Source of the DNA: JALYXI01 sp963795835
GTDB lineage: Bacteria > Acidobacteriota > Terriglobia > Bryobacterales > Bryobacteraceae
Length of the DNA: 64,000 bases
Direction: 5' to 3'
Assembly: GCA_963795835.1 (NCBI GenBank)
Contig: CAWCJC010000012.1
Coordinates: forward strand, 1 to 64,000
Positions 36,362-46,358 of the stretch are shown piece after piece (positions within the stretch are counted from its first letter, which is position 1; the number at the start of each line of letters is the position of its first letter). The position numbers and the translations under genes were made by a program. The notes under the pieces are model-generated. The model made no database searches. It was given only the letters and a program-made list of their open reading frames with translations, and had not been told where the DNA came from.

Positions 36362-36382
36362 AGGGGAGCTGGCCGCTCCCCT
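36362..36382. terminator. Perfect 8-bp hairpin between two minus-strand genes
   Basis: AGGGGAGC pairs perfectly with GCTCCCCT around a five-base loop. It lies 16 bases past the stop of the secreted-protein gene (36398) and before the next minus-strand gene. There is no T-run on either side, so a transcript-stabilising or Rho-assisted role is as likely as intrinsic termination. Confidence 0.4.
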
Positions 36383-36397
36383 AAGAAGAAATATTCC

Positions 36398-37817
36398 TTA
36401 TAAACCGCGGATAATTGTTGCTCGGTAAGAAGCCGTTGTAACGGCAGCCGGGGAACTGCCCAGGTTACAGAGCTTTACCGATACTGAATTCGCGGCGGTT
36501 ACGCGCATGCTGCCCAACACGGAAGCGGGCAAGGTTGAGGGCCAACCGGAAGCGACTGAATCCCCCAGAATCGCGCCGGGTACGTTGAGAGCCAGGTCGG
36601 CGCTGCAGCTGTTGGCGGCCAAAGTTCCAAACGACAAACTCGCGACGCCGTTCGTATATGTCGGAATCAGGGTGGTATCCACCCCGATGGTGCTTTGCTG
36701 GCCGGTTTCGACCAGCAGAACGCCGGTGCCCGCGGAGAGCAGTTTATTCGACAGGTACGCGCGCGCGTCGCTGCCGCCGGCTGGATCCCAGCCAGATAAG
36801 AGAGCGCTCCAGGTAAAAATCGGGATGGTGTTTACGGGAAAAGCCGAGATTCCCGAGGCCGAAACACAACTGCTGGAGCACGTGAGGCTCAGCCCGCTGC
36901 CGACCGTGACCGTGCCGTTGCTGGTCACGTAGATAAACGCGGTCCCCGCGCCCGATTGCCAGGAAACGGTGGAACTCGTTGTGATCGCGATGACATTGTT
37001 GCCGAAACGAACATTACAGGGCGAAGCGATTGAGCAGCCCCCGCCGATAGTCAGCGCGTTCGCGCTGGTAAATGTTACTCCCAACACTCCCTGGGCCGTG
37101 CTTGGGAGCGCCAGAAGTCACGCTTACGCTGGTCCCACCCGTAGGAGAGATCGGCTGCCATTGTCCCGCCGACTGTCTCCAGGTAAGCACCTGGCCATCA
37201 GCGGGACTGATCGCCGCGACAGGTTTGTTTTGAAGACGGGTGACGGTTATGCTACTCAGCGGGCCATAAAGGTCTCCGCCCGTTGTGGTGGAACCACTAG
37301 TCCCTGCGGAACTGGTTGCGATGGTACCAGGCTCCCAATCGAGAGCAGAGGAATTCCAGCGCAGCACCTGGCCATCGGTCGGCATGGTGCTGGCGACCGC
37401 GTTCCCCCGCAAACCTTTCACTTGCACGCTTCCAGGAGAACCGCCCACATCTCCTCCGAGCGCCACCCAGTTCGCTGCGGCCCCATCGGTCCCCAATAGG
37501 CGGTCGGCGTTACCGGAAAGATTTGGCAGTCCGCTGCCGCCGGCTTCGAGGGTCCAGGTATTGACGGCAGTGCAACTATAGAGGTTCTGTCCCGCGGTTG
37601 CGTTGGTTTTGAAGTAGCTGTCTCCAATGGCGCAAGTGGAAGGGAGGACAGATCCCGTCTTAAAGGGCTTCGTACTCGCCGCATTGGTGAAGTCGATGTT
37701 TTTGGTCTGCGACTTCAGATCCACCTGAGTGGTCTGCGCCTCCGCCGGTAAAAAGCTAAAACAAAGCGACGCCGTGGTGACGATACACGTTCGCAAAATC
37801 GTAGTAGATGATCTCAT
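36398..37817 (-). CDS. Secreted repetitive beta-rich protein, unknown, split by one base
   Basis: About 472 residues after repair. It has a signal peptide (ending SFLPAEAQ), then low-complexity Ser/Thr/Gly-rich sequence with repeated modules such as TDGQVLRWNSSALDWEP and ADGQVLTWRQSAGQWQP, separated by GDVGG/GDLYG segments, and cysteine-bearing strands (SLTCSSSCVSAS). The modules resemble tail-fibre-like repeats seen in secreted Acidobacteriota proteins; there are no other phage genes. The frame breaks at TT (37102-37103): removing one base restores GAPSTAQGVLGVTFT. AAGGAG precedes ATG 37817. A cell-surface role is inferred only. Confidence 0.65.
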
Positions 37818-37880
37818 GGCTCCTTGGTGCGGGCAGAAAATCCCGGGATTCCGAACGGAACACCAGGGCCCGACTGAATC

Positions 37881-40275
37881 CTAAGCCTTCAGAAAGTGGG
37901 TTTTCGTGTAAACGTTTGATTTGATTAGCGCAGTTAGCTGTGAACGCGTTTTTGCGTCAAGGCTGATTTTGTAGCTTTCGAGCAACCGCGCGGTGATGAC
38001 GCGCATGTCCCAGTTTGCCTCTACTTCAGCACGGGCGCGCGCCGCCATCTCGGCCGCCGCTTGCGGATCTTCAAAAATCTTCAGCACACGGTCGGCAAAC
38101 CCTTGCGGGTGATCGTTCAAGAAACAGAATTCCCCATCAACACGCGCCAGGCCCTCTGCGCCGATGTAGGTGGAAACCACCGGGATGCCGCTTGAGAAGG
38201 CTTCGAGCAACTTTACTCGCACACCGGAACCGCTCCGGATAGGGCAGATGAATACGGCGTTATGAGCAAATACGGCGTTCAGGTCATCAACGAAACCAAG
38301 CATTTCAATTGCATCTAAAGGGTCGTGGTACGCGTGGGCAGGAAGCGGATCCGAGCCGGCGACCAGCAGTTTTGCGCCGGGCGAACGCGCAACAATCAGC
38401 GGCAGCACTTCTTTCGTGAACCATTCCAACGCAATCTGGTTCGGGATATGGCGGAAGCTGCCGAGAAAGAGCATGGTGTTCGGAATGCGTGGACCGCCAG
38501 GGTAGGGGTAATCCGAAGTGGCAACACCGGCGCGGAGACCTTCCTCAATGGAGGTTCCGATGCGGGGAAGGAAGCTGGTAAGGTATTCGCCGGTTCTCGC
38601 GCGTACAGACCTGGATTCGATCCAGCTTAGGAAGCATCCTTAATTCGAACCGGAGGGCCCGCAGATACTCCCACCGTGCCTTGACGCGTTCGACCGAACC
38701 ATGCATGAATTCAAGGCCGCGTCCGATGGATTGGAAGTAGATATCGTGTTCGAAAAGCGCGCAAACCAACCGGCGGTAACGGCCGGAGTATTGGCCGAGC
38801 ACCGTGTACTCGAGTTGGACGACGTCGGCTTGTTTTTGGAAGACAAGGCGGTCGATCAGCCAGAGCATGTCGCGGCTTCCGAACTCATGGACGGCATGGG
38901 GGGTTACGGAGCCCAGGTTCGGACTGTCGGAGCCGCCGCGCACGTTGAGGGTCACGGAGCGGCAGAATTCGCCAAGCTGTTCGTTAGCCGCGCGTTCGTG
39001 CGCGTAATCGAGCATCACAAGCGCGTGGACTTCGGTGATCCTTGAGAGCTCACGCAAGGTGTGGAACATAAACACACCCCCGCCGTGGGTGGGCGGAAGA
39101 ATGGGGTAAGGAGAGACAAAAAGCACTGACGGGTGATCGGGCGCCTCGCTCCGGGCATGAAAACGATCGTGAAAATGTGAGCCGCGCGGGCGTTCAAAAG
39201 CCTCCGTGTCGCTCAGGAGCGAAAGAGAGCGGGAGCGCCAGCGCGAACGAAGCGCGCCGGGAAGCTGCCCCGCGGCACGCGCCCATGCGGCCAGCGTGGC
39301 GCGCCCTGGCTGTTCGCCGAAGAACACGCTGAGCAACGCCCCCAGATAGCTGAACGCGAAGTGCTGAATCAGCCTCGGCCCCTCATGAATGTTTTTCCAG
39401 CAGAAGAGCAGGAAGTTTTTTCTGAGCACGCCCTGGATAAACTCTCCCGAAAACTTCTTGCCGATAGTGCCGCGGTGTTCGTGAAAGACTATGCTGGCCG
39501 GCTGATATAAAACCTTCCAGCCACGCTTCCAGGCGAGGTACCCAAGATCCGTGTCTTCCAGATAGAAGGGGGCAAGGAGCTCGTCGAAGCCACCCAACTC
39601 CAGGAACTTGTGGCGATTGAACGCGCAGGAACCCCCACCGCCGTAGAAGCAGGGAAAAAGTCCGGTGACCTCGGGGTCGTCGCGGTGGCCGACATGGAGC
39701 GCTCCATCCCGCCACCAGCCTTCGGTGAGCCCGGTTTCCTCGCGGCGTTTCGCTGGGTCGCTCAGGAAAATTTGGGCAGAGACGGCGAATACTTTGGGGT
39801 CGTCGCGAAAGCCGTCGAGCAGTGGCGCGAGCAAGTCCGGCTCCACGCGCATGTCGCTGTTCAGTAACACGACGATGTCGTTAGTGGCCGCGCGAAAGCC
39901 TGCATTGGAGCCGCCGCCAAAGCCCAGATTCCGTTCGAGCGCGAGCACCGTGACTTCGGGAAACCGATCCCGGACGAACTGCGCACTGCCGTCATGCGAG
40001 CCGTTGTCGACAACGACAATCTGGTTACGCGAATTACCTTTCATGGCTTCAATCACGGACGGCAAATATTTTTCGAGCAGATCGCGGCCGTTCCAGTTCG
40101 GAATCACGACGGAGGCAGCGGTCAGGTCGGGAACGGAATCCTGGGGCGGCACTTTCGCACCAAAGAGCGCCCAACAGAGATCTGTAAGGAGCAGGGCGAG
40201 AGCGGAACCCGCTACCAGAATAGGTGAGAGAAGAAGGAGGGGAAGCGCCCTCAGCAGGCGTTTCAGAACTTCCAT
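37881..40275 (-). CDS. Fused GT2-GT4 glycosyltransferase, split by one base
   Basis: About 797 residues after repair. N-terminus: membrane anchor (LPLLLLSPILVAGSALALLL) then a GT2 domain with VVIPNWNGRDLLEKYLP, VVVDNGSHDGS, LNSDMRVEPDL and FYLEDTDLGYLAWKRG. From about residue 365 a GT4-like domain begins (VLFVSPYPILPPTHGGG) and ends with MLFLGSFRHIPN, ICPIRSGSGVRVKLLEAFSSGIPVV. The break is at GG (38592-38593): dropping one restores CTRENGEYLTSFLPRI. It starts directly after the methyltransferase stop, so the genes are co-transcribed. One protein would add two sugars in turn. Confidence 0.85.
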
Positions 40276-41554
40276 CTACCGGAGGTCCATCAGGCGCAGC
40301 CGGGTGCCCAGGCGAACCCACCGAAGCTGCCGCACGGCCTCGAACCGTTCCCGCCAGGTCGCGAGGTCGCGGTCCAGGTTTTGCGCCCACGCGGTGCGTT
40401 CCTCAATGGTCTGTTCCGCGGCGTGCAAAAGCTCCACGCACTGGGCGAGCATGGCACCGCGTTGGTCGAGTTCGGCCGTCAGCCGCTGCTCGGTTTCCTG
40501 AACCCATTTGGCAGCGTCCTGGTGAGCCTTGCGCAAGAGCGCGACTTGTTTTTCGTATTCGGCCGCCATGTTGGCGTAGTCCCTATGGGCGTCGGCGGCT
40601 TCGTTTTGCAGGGCGACAATTCGGTCCCCGCGCTCGCGCAGCAGATCGTCCTGCTTGAGCGCCCACCGATTGAGGGTTTCCAGATCGTCCTGAAGTCCTT
40701 GATGGCGTTTCAGTATTTCTTCATATTCGCGGTTGCGCTCTCCGAGTTCGTCGCGGGTTTGCCGCTCCCACTTCGTCTTGAGATCGATTTCCCCGCGCAA
40801 CAGGGCGATGTGGCGATCGCGTTCGCGCAGCAGATTGGCGGAGGAGGAAATCCAGAAGAAATGATCCGGCGCGGGCGCGGGTTCGAGCGCACAGAGCGCG
40901 ACGAAGAAGCTGGCCTGGTCTACATCCGCGGCGGTATCTCCCATGGCTCCTTCCACCCTGTTCGCGCCAGAGACCGGTGAGAACAGGATTCCCGCGGAGT
41001 GGTTCTGCACCAGCATTTCGACATGCGGAAACACTCGCTCGAGCGCTTCGCGAAACTCGGCGTATTCGAACTCATGGACATGGAAGGGATTGCCGCCCGA
41101 TTCGCCGCGCGCCTCGGCGTAAAGCGGTTTATTAGGTGTCGAAACCAGGAAGAGGCCGCGTTCGGTGAGCGCGCCGCGCGCGGAGGAAAGCATGCCGCGC
41201 CAATCGTCAAGGTGCTCGATGACTTCGAAAGCCGTGATCAGATCGAATCGCTGAGCGTGGGGCTGGGACGCGTCGCCCTGTTCGAATTGCAGATTTGAGC
41301 CGCTGGTAGTGCTCCCGGGCATAGTCGACGGCTTCCGCCGATTGGTCGAGCGCTGTAACATGCTCGGCTACTTCGGCGAGCAGGGCGGAGCCATAACCCG
41401 CGCCGCAACCCAGGTCGAGCACGCGCTTGCCGGCGGCATACCGGCGTGCCAGCGCGTAGCGGGAAAGATGTTCGTTCAGAAGATCGGGGTCGACCTGGCC
41501 GGGGATAACGCGCTCGCCGGTGAACCCGGTTTCCGGTTGGGGCAAATCAGGCAA
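40276..41554 (-). CDS. SAM methyltransferase with long coiled coil, split by one base
   Basis: About 425 residues after repair. It begins with TGERVIPGQVDPDLLNEHL, then the class I methyltransferase site VLDLGCGAGYGSALLAE, then FDLITAFEVIEHLDDW, GLFLVSTPNKPLY and HVHEFEYAEFREAL. From about residue 215 onward it is a long heptad-rich coiled coil (about 180 residues). The break is at TTT (41294-41296 on the plus strand): one base fewer restores QRLNLQFEQGDA. Together with Wzt-type ATPases, such coiled-coil methyltransferases cap the chain end and set O-antigen length in known systems (WbdD-like); this is an analogy, not a demonstrated match. Confidence 0.82.
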
Positions 41555-42845
41555 CGCGCTGTTCTCCTACGCGCCCATTCACTTCCACCTTGCAGGGCAG
41601 ATGCTGATAGCCATAAATCTGCCCTTCGCCATTGGCCATTTGCAACGTGATGGCATTGTCGATCCAGTCGCACATCTTATAACTGACGAGCGATCCATCG
41701 GCGATAGCGGGCGAGAACGAAAACGAACTGGGATAAAGTTCGGGCAGATCGAGGTAGAAATCGACGGTATAGATATCGCCACTGCGCATGGGCGCGAGTT
41801 CATATTCTTCGCGGCTGGTATTGGTGCCGGCGAAATCGATGCCGAGATGGTTGCGCATCATAAAGCCGACAATCGGCATGGGGAGGTGGTCATTGGCGCG
41901 AACGCTAATCCGCACAATGGCTTTGCTGTTGGGTTGGAGCAACGCCAGGGGAGCGCCCCGCGGGTCGACCACCGCGATCCCGATCACTTCCGCGCGCCTG
42001 TCGCCATGGCGATGGTCAATGTTGGGTATGGTGTCGATTACCTCCGCTGGGGCCGCGAGCGCGTCGGCCCACTCCGGTCTGGGCTGTGCGGCTTTGAGCG
42101 AGAGATACTTCGTATCCTTCTCGACCATAGCGGCAAGGTATCGCTCCACCACCTTATCTGTTTCGCCGATCTCCACCATGCGGCCGTTTTCGAGCCACAT
42201 GGTGCGGTCGCCAATCGCCTTGACGTCACCGGCCGCGTGCGAGACGAACAGGATCGTGACGCCGCGCGTTCGCAATTCGTGAACCTTCCGCATACAGCGG
42301 TGGCGGAAGTAGAGGTCGCCCACGGCAAGGGCTTCATCGACCAGGAGCACTTCGGGATCGACATTGATGGCGACGGCAAAGGCAAGGCGGACCACCATGC
42401 CGCTCGAGTACGTTTTTACCGGTTGATGAATGAATTCGCCAATCTCGGCGAATTCTTCAATTTCACGGTAACGCTGATCGATTTGTTTTGTTGAAAGGCC
42501 GAGGATGGCGCCGTTGAGATAGACGTTATCGCGTCCGCTGAATTCCTGATTGAAGCCCGCGCCTAATTCGAGCAGCGCGGAGACGCGGCCATTCACCGTG
42601 ACTGTGCCGGCGGAAGGGCGCAGGATACCCGCAACCATTTGCAGCAGCGTGCTCTTGCCGGAGCCATTCTGGCCCACAATGCAGAACGTTTCGCCGCGCT
42701 TGATTTCGAAGCTGATGTCGCGCAGGGCCCAGAAATCCTGGTGGAAGCGTTTGCGCTGGAAGGTGGCTAGCTCTTTGAGTCGATCGCCGGGGCTGGCGTA
42801 GATGGAATAGCTTTTCGAAACTTGGTCGAATTCTACGGCATGCAC
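41547..42845 (-). CDS. ABC ATPase for polysaccharide export (Wzt-like) with carbohydrate-binding tail
   Basis: A 432-residue protein. ATPase domain: FCIVGQNGSGKSTLLQMV (Walker A), ELGAGFNQEFSGRDNVYLNG (Q-loop region specific to export of surface polymers), YSSGMVVRLAFAVAI (signature), LLVDEALAVGD and VSHAAGDV. From about residue 280 a beta-sandwich domain (RRAEVIGIAVVDPRG, IVRISVRAND, YTVDFYLDLP) resembles the O-antigen-recognising tail of E. coli O9a Wzt. The partner permease (Wzm) is not in the window. It overlaps the methyltransferase start by eight bases, so the two are translationally linked. Confidence 0.9.
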   Translation of the reverse strand: MHAVEFDQVSKSYSIYASPGDRLKELATFQRKRFHQDFWALRDISFEIKRGETFCIVGQNGSGKSTLLQMVAGILRPSAGTVTVNGRVSALLELGAGFNQEFSGRDNVYLNGAILGLSTKQIDQRYREIEEFAEIGEFIHQPVKTYSSGMVVRLAFAVAINVDPEVLLVDEALAVGDLYFRHRCMRKVHELRTRGVTILFVSHAAGDVKAIGDRTMWLENGRMVEIGETDKVVERYLAAMVEKDTKYLSLKAAQPRPEWADALAAPAEVIDTIPNIDHRHGDRRAEVIGIAVVDPRGAPLALLQPNSKAIVRISVRANDHLPMPIVGFMMRNHLGIDFAGTNTSREEYELAPMRSGDIYTVDFYLDLPELYPSSFSFSPAIADGSLVSYKMCDWIDNAITLQMANGEGQIYGYQHLPCKVEVNGRVGEQRVA

Positions 42846-42870
42846 AGTCTTTCAGTTTATCGTTGAAAGT

Positions 42871-43755
42871 ATGAGAATCGCTCGCTTGCTGCTGGCTGGT
42901 GTCTTCCCCATAGCCGCCGCAGCCCAATCTGACTGGTCCGTGCACCTGCAGAATGAATTCGCGGTCACGCCGAACATTACGTATGTCACCGCCAATAATT
43001 ACGAAGCGAAGCTGGATGTCTGGGCGCGCCGGGGAGCGACCACCCCACAGCCGACTTTGATTTACATTCATGGCGGCGGATGGACCGGTGGGGCCAAGGA
43101 AAGCTCCGTGACGCAGTTTGCGCCCTGGTTGGACTTGGGGTGGCAGGTAGTAAATGTGGAGTACCGGCTGGCCCGCGTGTCGCAAGCCCCAGCGGCCGTG
43201 GAAGATTGCCTGTGCGCGCTGCGGTGGGTGGCGGCGAATGCCAAAACGTACCATTTCGATACAGCGCGGCTGGTGACCATGGGCGATTCGGCGGGCGGCC
43301 ATCTTGCGTTGACCACAGGCATGATTCCCGAAACTGCGGGCTTCGACCGTGAATGCCCGGGTGTGCCTCTGCCGAAGGTAGCGGCCATTGTGAACTGGTA
43401 CGGAATCACCGATGTCGCCGACCTGCTGGACGGGCCGAACCGGAGAGGTTACGCGGTGCAGTGGCTGGGGAGCCGTCCGGACCGGAATACACTCGCGACC
43501 AGCGTGTCTCCGCTCCAATTCGTGCGCAAAGACTTGCCGCCCATTCTGACGATTCACGGCGATGCCGACCCAACCGTGCCTTACACCCACGCCCAGCGGC
43601 TGCAGGCTGCTTTGGAGCAGGCGGGCGTGCCTCACCAGTTAGTCACCGTTCCTGGCGGCCAGCACGGTAACTTTCCGCCGGCGCAGCGGACGCGGATTTA
43701 CGGCGAGATCCGCGCCTTCCTGGGGAAGTGTAATTTGCCGGTCCAGAATCCGTAA
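42871..43755 (+). CDS. Secreted alpha/beta-hydrolase (esterase/acetylhydrolase-like)
   Basis: A 294-residue enzyme with a signal peptide (LLLAGVFPIAAAAQ). It carries the hormone-sensitive-lipase type HGGGW oxyanion motif, nucleophile GDSAGGHLAL, acid in HGDADPTVPY and catalytic His in PGGQHGNF. This family deacylates esters, including acetyl groups on polysaccharides, so it could de-esterify surface glycan, but the substrate is not shown. It is divergent from the Wzt gene with 25 bases between starts. Its last 117 bases overlap the convergent YprB-like gene. Confidence 0.82.
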   Translation: MRIARLLLAGVFPIAAAAQSDWSVHLQNEFAVTPNITYVTANNYEAKLDVWARRGATTPQPTLIYIHGGGWTGGAKESSVTQFAPWLDLGWQVVNVEYRLARVSQAPAAVEDCLCALRWVAANAKTYHFDTARLVTMGDSAGGHLALTTGMIPETAGFDRECPGVPLPKVAAIVNWYGITDVADLLDGPNRRGYAVQWLGSRPDRNTLATSVSPLQFVRKDLPPILTIHGDADPTVPYTHAQRLQAALEQAGVPHQLVTVPGGQHGNFPPAQRTRIYGEIRAFLGKCNLPVQNP

Positions 43756-44946
43756 CCGCGAGCGCAGCCGGGTTTCGCGGGCCCGCAGCTCCGGGGTATC
43801 CTGCCAGGCTAAAGCGGCGATGGTGCTCTCCAGCGCGGCAGCGTGATTGCGTTCGCGGTGTTCGTAATACTTAGCTAACTCTTCGCAAGCGCGGACACGG
43901 CACGGGTTGCGGGATCTTGCCAGTTCGGCAAAGCCTTCCACCGCAGGCCCCCATTGACCCATCTTCTTGCGGAGCAGCGCGGTTTCCAGCAGCGTGGGGA
44001 AGAGCAGTTCATCGGGAAGACCCATTTCCACGGCGCGCTCCAGAAGGCGCAAGGCCTGCTCTGGCCGATCCACCTGCAGAAGCCAGCGCGACAACCCGAC
44101 CAGGTCCGAACCGTGCCGGACGGGAACCGTTTCAGGATTGCGGTAGGCTTCGGGAACAATCGCCGTAAGACAGGCGAGCGAGACAATATCGAGCGCATTG
44201 TGGTGAAACACCGGCAACAGGCGCGTGGCGCGGCGAGTGCGGACGAATTCGAAGTAAAGATACGGAATCAGAGAGCCCGCAACATCGCCTTCGCGCTCAA
44301 ACCCAAGGACTTCCCGCTCCAGATGGGTAAGCTTACAGTTCTCCATACGCCTTTTCCAGAGGCGGCGCGAACCGTAGAGCAGATCAAGGTGCGGCAGTCT
44401 GCCGAAGGGGTGTTCGGCGCGGCACATGCGGAAGCGCGTTTCGAGCAGCGGCTGATCGTAGGAGCGGCCGTTATAGGTGATCAGAACGTCGAAACACCGC
44501 AAATATTCGTGAACTGCGGAGAGCTGGGAGGCTTCTTCGCCATAATCGCGCATGAAAAACTGGCGCACGCGGAAGCCTTCCGCGCAGATGGCACCGATGC
44601 CGACCAGGAACGCGTACGTGCCGCTACCGCCTGCCAGACCCGTGGTTTCTGTATCGAGAAAAGCCCAGCGCGCCGGGGGCGTGTGCGGAACAACGCCTTC
44701 GGAGACGGAATGGAGCAGGTCTTCGGGAAGGTGCGGTAGCTCGCTCAGTTCAATGCAACCATGGCGGCCCGCAAGTGGGTACAGCGTTTCGGTTTCAAAG
44801 TGCTGGCCATGGGCGGTGTGGCGAACTTCACCGGCAAGGAGTTCTTCGACGAAGCCGGGAGGCTTTATCACCGGCGGCGCGGGCGACCGTTCTTGAATCG
44901 CCGCGACCTTGGCGCGCAGGATGGCGAGTTGTTCCTGGATGTCCAT
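43639..44946 (-). CDS. YprB-like ribonuclease H-fold exonuclease with TPR-like tail
   Basis: A 435-residue protein: a DEDD-type nuclease domain (WAFLDTETTGLAGGSGTYAF, LITYNGRSYDQPLLETRF, VFHHNALDIVSLACL, the three acidic motifs) followed by a helical region with repeat-like helices. PF13482/YprB members are predicted nucleases of unknown physiological substrate. ATG 44946 follows a TAGAAT on the minus strand (44972-44977) and is the natural start; open sequence further upstream is antisense to the next gene. The last 117 bases overlap the convergent hydrolase gene, which is unusual and may mark a small sequence error. Confidence 0.78.
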   Translation of the reverse strand: MDIQEQLAILRAKVAAIQERSPAPPVIKPPGFVEELLAGEVRHTAHGQHFETETLYPLAGRHGCIELSELPHLPEDLLHSVSEGVVPHTPPARWAFLDTETTGLAGGSGTYAFLVGIGAICAEGFRVRQFFMRDYGEEASQLSAVHEYLRCFDVLITYNGRSYDQPLLETRFRMCRAEHPFGRLPHLDLLYGSRRLWKRRMENCKLTHLEREVLGFEREGDVAGSLIPYLYFEFVRTRRATRLLPVFHHNALDIVSLACLTAIVPEAYRNPETVPVRHGSDLVGLSRWLLQVDRPEQALRLLERAVEMGLPDELLFPTLLETALLRKKMGQWGPAVEGFAELARSRNPCRVRACEELAKYYEHRERNHAAALESTIAALAWQDTPELRARETRLRSRLRILDRQITLPQEGADLAVNPRPLRRRKVTVLAARNGD

Positions 44947-44983
44947 TCTGGGTTTCGCCGGTTCTTCGCCAATTCTAGCGCGG

Positions 44984-44989
44984 TAGTAT
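44984..44989 (+). promoter_or_regulatory. -10-like TAGTAT seven bases before a TTG start
   Basis: TAGTAT ends seven bases before the TTG (44997) of the membrane glycosyltransferase-like gene. No Shine-Dalgarno is visible. It lies in the 50-base gap shared with the divergent YprB-like gene, whose own TAGAAT (minus strand, 44972-44977) is next to it. Confidence 0.45.
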
Positions 44990-44996
44990 TGCCTTA

Positions 44997-46358
44997 TTGC
45001 GACGGGGTATCTTTTTCGGCGTCTTGTTCTGTCTGGTACTCGCCGCGCATCTGTGCCACTCCAGAGTTCTATGGGAGCCGGAAACATTTCCGCTGGCTGC
45101 GGCGCGGCAGATGCTGCACGGCCGCGCGCTGTACTCGCAAATCTGGTATGACAAGCCGCCGCTGGCGGTGCTGGTGCATCTGCTGACTGGCGCGCGCGAT
45201 GGGTGGACGCTGCGCGTTCTGGGGGCAGCGTATGTGGGGGGTTGCGCGATTCTGGCATTCGGCTTCTCGCGCGATTTATGGGGCGAGCGTGCGGGCCGGT
45301 GGGCGGCGGTGCTGACGGCCTTCTTTCTGACATTCGATTTCTCGGCATCCGTGTTGCCGCTCGGTCCGGACCTGCTGACGGTGGCGCCTCATTTCGGGGC
45401 AGTCTGGCTGGCTTGGAAAGGGAAGCCTCTTTGTGCGGGCGCGGCGGCGTTCGTTGCGTTCCTGGCGAATACCAAGGGTGTCTTCGTGCTGCTTTCGGCT
45501 CTTGTTTTTGCATGGCCCGCGCCGTGGCTGGTCCTGGCTGGATTTGCGCTGCCCTTCTCGGTATCTTCTGCGATTCTGTTTTCCATTCCCGGTTATAAGG
45601 AGCAAGTCTGGATCTGGAGTTCGCTTTATGCGGCGAGTCCGTTCGTTTCGAATCCCATGCTGAATGGCTTGACGCGAACCGCGAACTGGCTGGGATTTCA
45701 CTCCGGTTTGCTGGTAGCTTCGTTTTGGCGGCTGCCCTGGCGATTCGTGGCTTGGATTGCGCTTTCGGCAATCGCGGTCGCCCTCGGGCTACGCTTCTTT
45801 CCGCGCTACTACCTGCAACTGCTTCCGCCGTTGACGATCGCCGCCTCCTACGGTGCCGCGCGGCTTCGTTATCGCGGCTGGATTGTGGCCGCGCTGCTTC
45901 TGATTCCCTTGATTCGCTTCTGCCCGCAATATATTTCGGTCGCTCAGGGAAAGCCCTGGGCCGATACCGCGCTCGATCGCGATAGCCAGGAGGCTGGCCG
46001 GCGGTTGCGCGGGCTGGCCCACTCCGGAGACACCCTTTTCATCTGGGGGTACCGCCCCGAATTATGGGTTTACTCCGATCTTCCCGATGCCACACGCTTT
46101 CTCGATTCGCAGCCGCTAACGGGGGTCCCGGCTGACCGGCATCTGACCCAATCTGTTCCCATCGCCAACACGCGGGCGGCGCGCGAAGAACTGGCGCGCT
46201 CCCGGCCCACGTTCCTTGCGGACGGCCTGAGCCTCTACAACCCTGAGCTTTCGATCACAAAATATGCCGAGCTGCGCGCATGGTTCGCGAATTATAGGGA
46301 AGTCTCGCGCACCGGGGGCACCGTGCTCTACCGCCGGACGGATACAATCGACAAGTGA
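44997..46358 (+). CDS. GT-C type membrane glycosyltransferase-like protein
   Basis: A 453-residue protein with about nine membrane helices. The first loop, ETFPLAAARQMLHGRALYSQIWYDKPPL, carries the ordered acidic and DKPP signature of polyprenyl-phosphate-dependent enzymes of the ArnT/GT83 type (Asp-Lys-Pro-Pro also occurs in ArnT). Later, FFPRYYLQLLPPLTIAASYG resembles family segments, and a soluble C-terminal tail follows. It would transfer a sugar in the periplasm. TTG start with TAGTAT seven bases upstream; its stop overlaps galE (GTGA). Confidence 0.8.
   Translation: MRRGIFFGVLFCLVLAAHLCHSRVLWEPETFPLAAARQMLHGRALYSQIWYDKPPLAVLVHLLTGARDGWTLRVLGAAYVGGCAILAFGFSRDLWGERAGRWAAVLTAFFLTFDFSASVLPLGPDLLTVAPHFGAVWLAWKGKPLCAGAAAFVAFLANTKGVFVLLSALVFAWPAPWLVLAGFALPFSVSSAILFSIPGYKEQVWIWSSLYAASPFVSNPMLNGLTRTANWLGFHSGLLVASFWRLPWRFVAWIALSAIAVALGLRFFPRYYLQLLPPLTIAASYGAARLRYRGWIVAALLLIPLIRFCPQYISVAQGKPWADTALDRDSQEAGRRLRGLAHSGDTLFIWGYRPELWVYSDLPDATRFLDSQPLTGVPADRHLTQSVPIANTRAAREELARSRPTFLADGLSLYNPELSITKYAELRAWFANYREVSRTGGTVLYRRTDTIDK

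Noticed and set aside
36398..37817. Prophage tail-fibre gene
   Set aside because: No capsid, terminase, integrase or other phage genes within the window; it has a signal peptide and sits among polysaccharide genes.
44947..45771. Long N-terminal extension of the YprB-like gene
   Set aside because: Arg/Pro/Ala-rich shadow antisense to a membrane glycosyltransferase gene; the natural start is ATG 44946 after TAGAAT.
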